The notes under the pieces were generated by a model. The model was not told where the DNA came from and ran no database searches. It saw nothing but the letters and a program-made list of their open reading frames with translations. The translations under genes and the position numbers were made by a program. From Syntrophus sp. (in: bacteria) (GTDB lineage Bacteria > Desulfobacterota > Syntrophorhabdia > Syntrophorhabdales > Syntrophorhabdaceae): a DNA stretch of 53,638 nt. The stretch is taken from positions 1-53,638 of the forward strand of contig PNOM01000009.1 in NCBI GenBank assembly GCA_013824835.1, in the 5' to 3' direction. Shown piece after piece: positions 51,702 through 53,638 of the stretch (within the stretch, counting starts at the first letter, position 1; the number at the start of each line of letters is the position of its first letter).

Positions 51702-53070
51702 CGAAAAAAGGATTCTGAAGTCTCTGATGGGCGGGAATACCCTCTATGGCGATATATTTATTGAGGAAAGAAACTATACCCACATCCACCTTGAATCAGA
51801 ACGGATAGAGAAACTGGAGAAAGGGCGGGACAAGGGCGTGGGTATTCGTATGATTACCCCATGGAAGACCTTTTATGGCTCCACAACCTCTTTTGAAGAG
51901 GCGGACCTCCTGAATATGGCACAGGGACTGAGAAGATTTGCAAAAGACGGCCCATGGTCCTACCCGGGAACAGAACGTCTCATCGAGGCCCGCTACCCCT
52001 TCACCATTGAGATAGCACCCGGAGGGGTTGAAATCGCGCAGAAACTTGCCATGGTGAAACGTCTTGAGGCCCTTGTAAAGGGAATGGAGAAAAGAATCAG
52101 ACAGGTACGGGTCATCTACAGGGATACCCTGCAGGATGTCTCCATTTATAACAGCGAAGGCACTGAGATCAAGGAAAAGAGGACCCAGGTTGTCCTGAAC
52201 CTCCTCCTCGTGGGAGAAGAAAAGGGCGAAATGCAGACTTCTTATGAGGCTATAGGGGGTTTTTACGGCTTTGAATACTTTACAGATGACATCATTGAGG
52301 AGTTTGCCCGCAAGACCGCAAAAAGACTGACAGGACTCCTTGGCGCCATGGAAGCACCCATGGGCACGAAGACTGTTGTCCTTGCATCAGAGGCAGGGGG
52401 AACCATGATCCATGAGGCCATAGGCCATGGCCTTGAGGCAGACCTTGCCATGGAGGGGCTCTCCTGTTACAAGGATATGCTCGGGGAAAAGATGGCTTCT
52501 CCCCTGATAAGCGTGGTCGATGATGCCACAATACCTCATATGCGGGGCACATACTGCTATGATGACGAAGGCACCCCCGCGGAAAGAACGGTTCTTGTTC
52601 AGGACGGAGTTCTGAAAAATTACCTTTATGACAGGTTCCATGCCCTGAAATTCAAAACAATATCAACAGGCAACGGGCGGCGTGAATCATTCCGTCACAG
52701 ACCAATCCCGAGAATGAGCAATACCATCATACTTCCCGGCATGGAAGAGCCCTCAAAAATCATCTCATCCGTTGATGACGGGGTGCTTGTGGTGAAGATG
52801 GGCGGCGGCCAGGTAGATACAGTCCGCGGCGACTTTGTCTTTGAGATATCGGAAGGATACCTCATCGAAAAGGGTCAGGTGGGCAGCATGATTAAAAATG
52901 CAACCATGATGGGTAATGGCCTCAAGGTGCTTCAGGGGATCGATATGGTAGGCAAAGACCTTGGTTTCGGCATAGGCACATGCGGAAAGGACGGTCAGGG
53001 TGTTCCTGTATCAGATGCCCAGCCCACACTGCGAATACCGGAAATAGTGGTAGGGGGAAAGGCCGCGTAG
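51694..53070 (+). CDS. tldD: TldD metalloprotease
   Basis: A 458-residue TldD/PmbA family protein. The N-domain has the E-x-R-x-x type YTHIHLESERIEKLEKG pattern. The catalytic motif is HEAIGHGLEADLAMEG, with HExxxH (about residues 243-248), followed by DATIPHMRGTYCYDDEG, and GNGRRESFRHRPIPRMSNT. TldD usually acts with TldE (PmbA), which is not in the window. It is the last gene of this run. ATG 51694 has AGGAGG six bases upstream; an upstream TTG frame is rejected. Confidence 0.93.
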   Translation: MFDEKRILKSLMGGNTLYGDIFIEERNYTHIHLESERIEKLEKGRDKGVGIRMITPWKTFYGSTTSFEEADLLNMAQGLRRFAKDGPWSYPGTERLIEARYPFTIEIAPGGVEIAQKLAMVKRLEALVKGMEKRIRQVRVIYRDTLQDVSIYNSEGTEIKEKRTQVVLNLLLVGEEKGEMQTSYEAIGGFYGFEYFTDDIIEEFARKTAKRLTGLLGAMEAPMGTKTVVLASEAGGTMIHEAIGHGLEADLAMEGLSCYKDMLGEKMASPLISVVDDATIPHMRGTYCYDDEGTPAERTVLVQDGVLKNYLYDRFHALKFKTISTGNGRRESFRHRPIPRMSNTIILPGMEEPSKIISSVDDGVLVVKMGGGQVDTVRGDFVFEISEGYLIEKGQVGSMIKNATMMGNGLKVLQGIDMVGKDLGFGIGTCGKDGQGVPVSDAQPTLRIPEIVVGGKAA

Positions 53071-53638
53071 ATTGCACCGGCGGGTTTGCCTTCTAAAGGA
53101 TCGTAGCGCGGGTTAAAGGACCGTAGGACGCGGGATGTTCAGTCGCTACGCTCCTTTCGGACGTAGGACGTAAAGGCATTACATCCCAGGCAAGGGGGAC
53201 GTCCCAGCGACCCCGGACTCGATTCGGGGGAACGGACATCCTACATCCTACGGGGTTAAAGGGTGGGGACGGAAATTATGCCGCCAGCTTTGCGCTGTCA
53301 GTAAAGATGGGGGGAGCCTCGATGAATACGGATGTAATACCGAGTTGGAGATGAAGGCAGAAAACAGAGGCTATGGTGAGACCGGGAGACCGCAGGACGG
53401 AATAAAGGGGCAAAACAGTTGCATAACAAGGAAGATTTGAGCGGATACGCTTGGTCAACCGTTGCAATATCAAAAATAATGAAAAAGGAGAATAAACCTC
53501 CCCGCCGCAAGCAGCGGGGTATCTAAAAACATTGTACTCAGCAATTGTATGCGCCCCAAGGGGCGGGGAACTGACCCCGCAGCAATTAGATTCATTTGCC
53601 TTGAATCACCATGAACAATCCTGCGTATTGTCTTCATA
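53071..53638. other. Gene-free repeat-rich end of window (568 bp)
   Basis: No coding frame with a ribosome site is seen. The stretch holds GTAGGACG-type repeats (53120-53260), a CCCCGC-CGCAA-GCAGCGGGG hairpin near 53500, and short A/G-rich runs. It may carry a regulator or terminator for the neighbouring operon beyond the window. Confidence 0.6.

Noticed and set aside
53276..53510. Two minus-strand frames of 65-70 codons at the window end
   Set aside because: They overlap each other in different frames in repeat-rich DNA, with no ribosome site and no recognisable domain.

Overview
The window looks like chromosomal DNA of an anaerobic, deltaproteobacteria-like bacterium (Thermodesulfobacteriota; a Syntrophales or Syntrophorhabdales relative is my best guess). 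The reasons are an NDP-forming acetate-CoA ligase, a 2-hydroxyacyl-CoA dehydratase-type subunit, a HesB-like selenoprotein relic, many PAS-rich sensor kinases, and a VPLPA/PEP-CTERM-like sorting tail. The taxonomy is an inference from gene content only.

Layout. (1) 1-5982, minus strand: a P-type cation ATPase cut by the window edge, a nucleotidyltransferase-like protein, and an ADP-forming acyl-CoA synthetase fused to a GNAT domain. (2) 6038-10316, minus: a complete phospholipid-trafficking operon mlaE-mlaF-mlaD-mlaC-mlaA, in which MlaF carries a degenerate GGDEF-like tail. (3) 10318-26970: an accessory envelope and stress island. It holds an ice-binding-like surface protein, a WG-repeat lipoprotein, a Q-rich secreted protein, an RpoD-like sigma factor with a small zinc-ribbon partner, two signalling proteins, BON, CsbD and YtxH stress proteins, and a MacA/MacB/TolC-like efflux set that has lost its ATPase domain. 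(4) 27107-32953, minus: a kaiC-kaiB-kaiB-histidine kinase-response regulator operon. (5) 33181-41751: dihydrouridine synthase, spermidine-synthase-like protein, tRNA-Gly(CCC), ZIP transporter, a HesB-like pseudogene, a TumE/TumA toxin-antitoxin pair, a deletion-broken hybrid kinase, tRNA-Arg(ACG) and two envelope proteins. (6) 41814-53070: the rod-shape operon mreB-mreC-mreD-mrdA-rodA (minus), then a divergent housekeeping run of a PpiD-like chaperone, tsaD, rsmA, a 2-hydroxyacyl-CoA dehydratase family gene, a DUF4911 gene and tldD.

The most striking signal is a promoter-like module present seven times between 10.3 and 22.3 kb, each copy oriented toward the gene beside it. Every copy has a conserved upstream box ending in GCGACAGACA (GCGACATACA in one), then exactly 17 nt of largely diverged spacer, then a TATNNT hexamer. 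Five copies also carry an upstream TGTAGC...GCTACA type inverted repeat. The modules precede mlaE, the ice-binding protein, the WG lipoprotein, the zinc-ribbon/sigma-factor genes, a PAS kinase, the csbD-ytxH cluster and the efflux cluster. This suggests one stress or envelope regulon, possibly read by the sigma factor encoded inside it. Two pairs of copies also share long homologous 5' leaders with conserved hairpins.

Several genes show rearrangement: a macA/macB fusion-deletion, a receiver/PAS-kinase deletion, a frameshifted HesB-like gene, and many short dispersed repeats (REP-like, MITE-like and CTTCTG-type tandem arrays). All calls come from reading the sequence by eye. Family names are from motif recognition and no database search was run.
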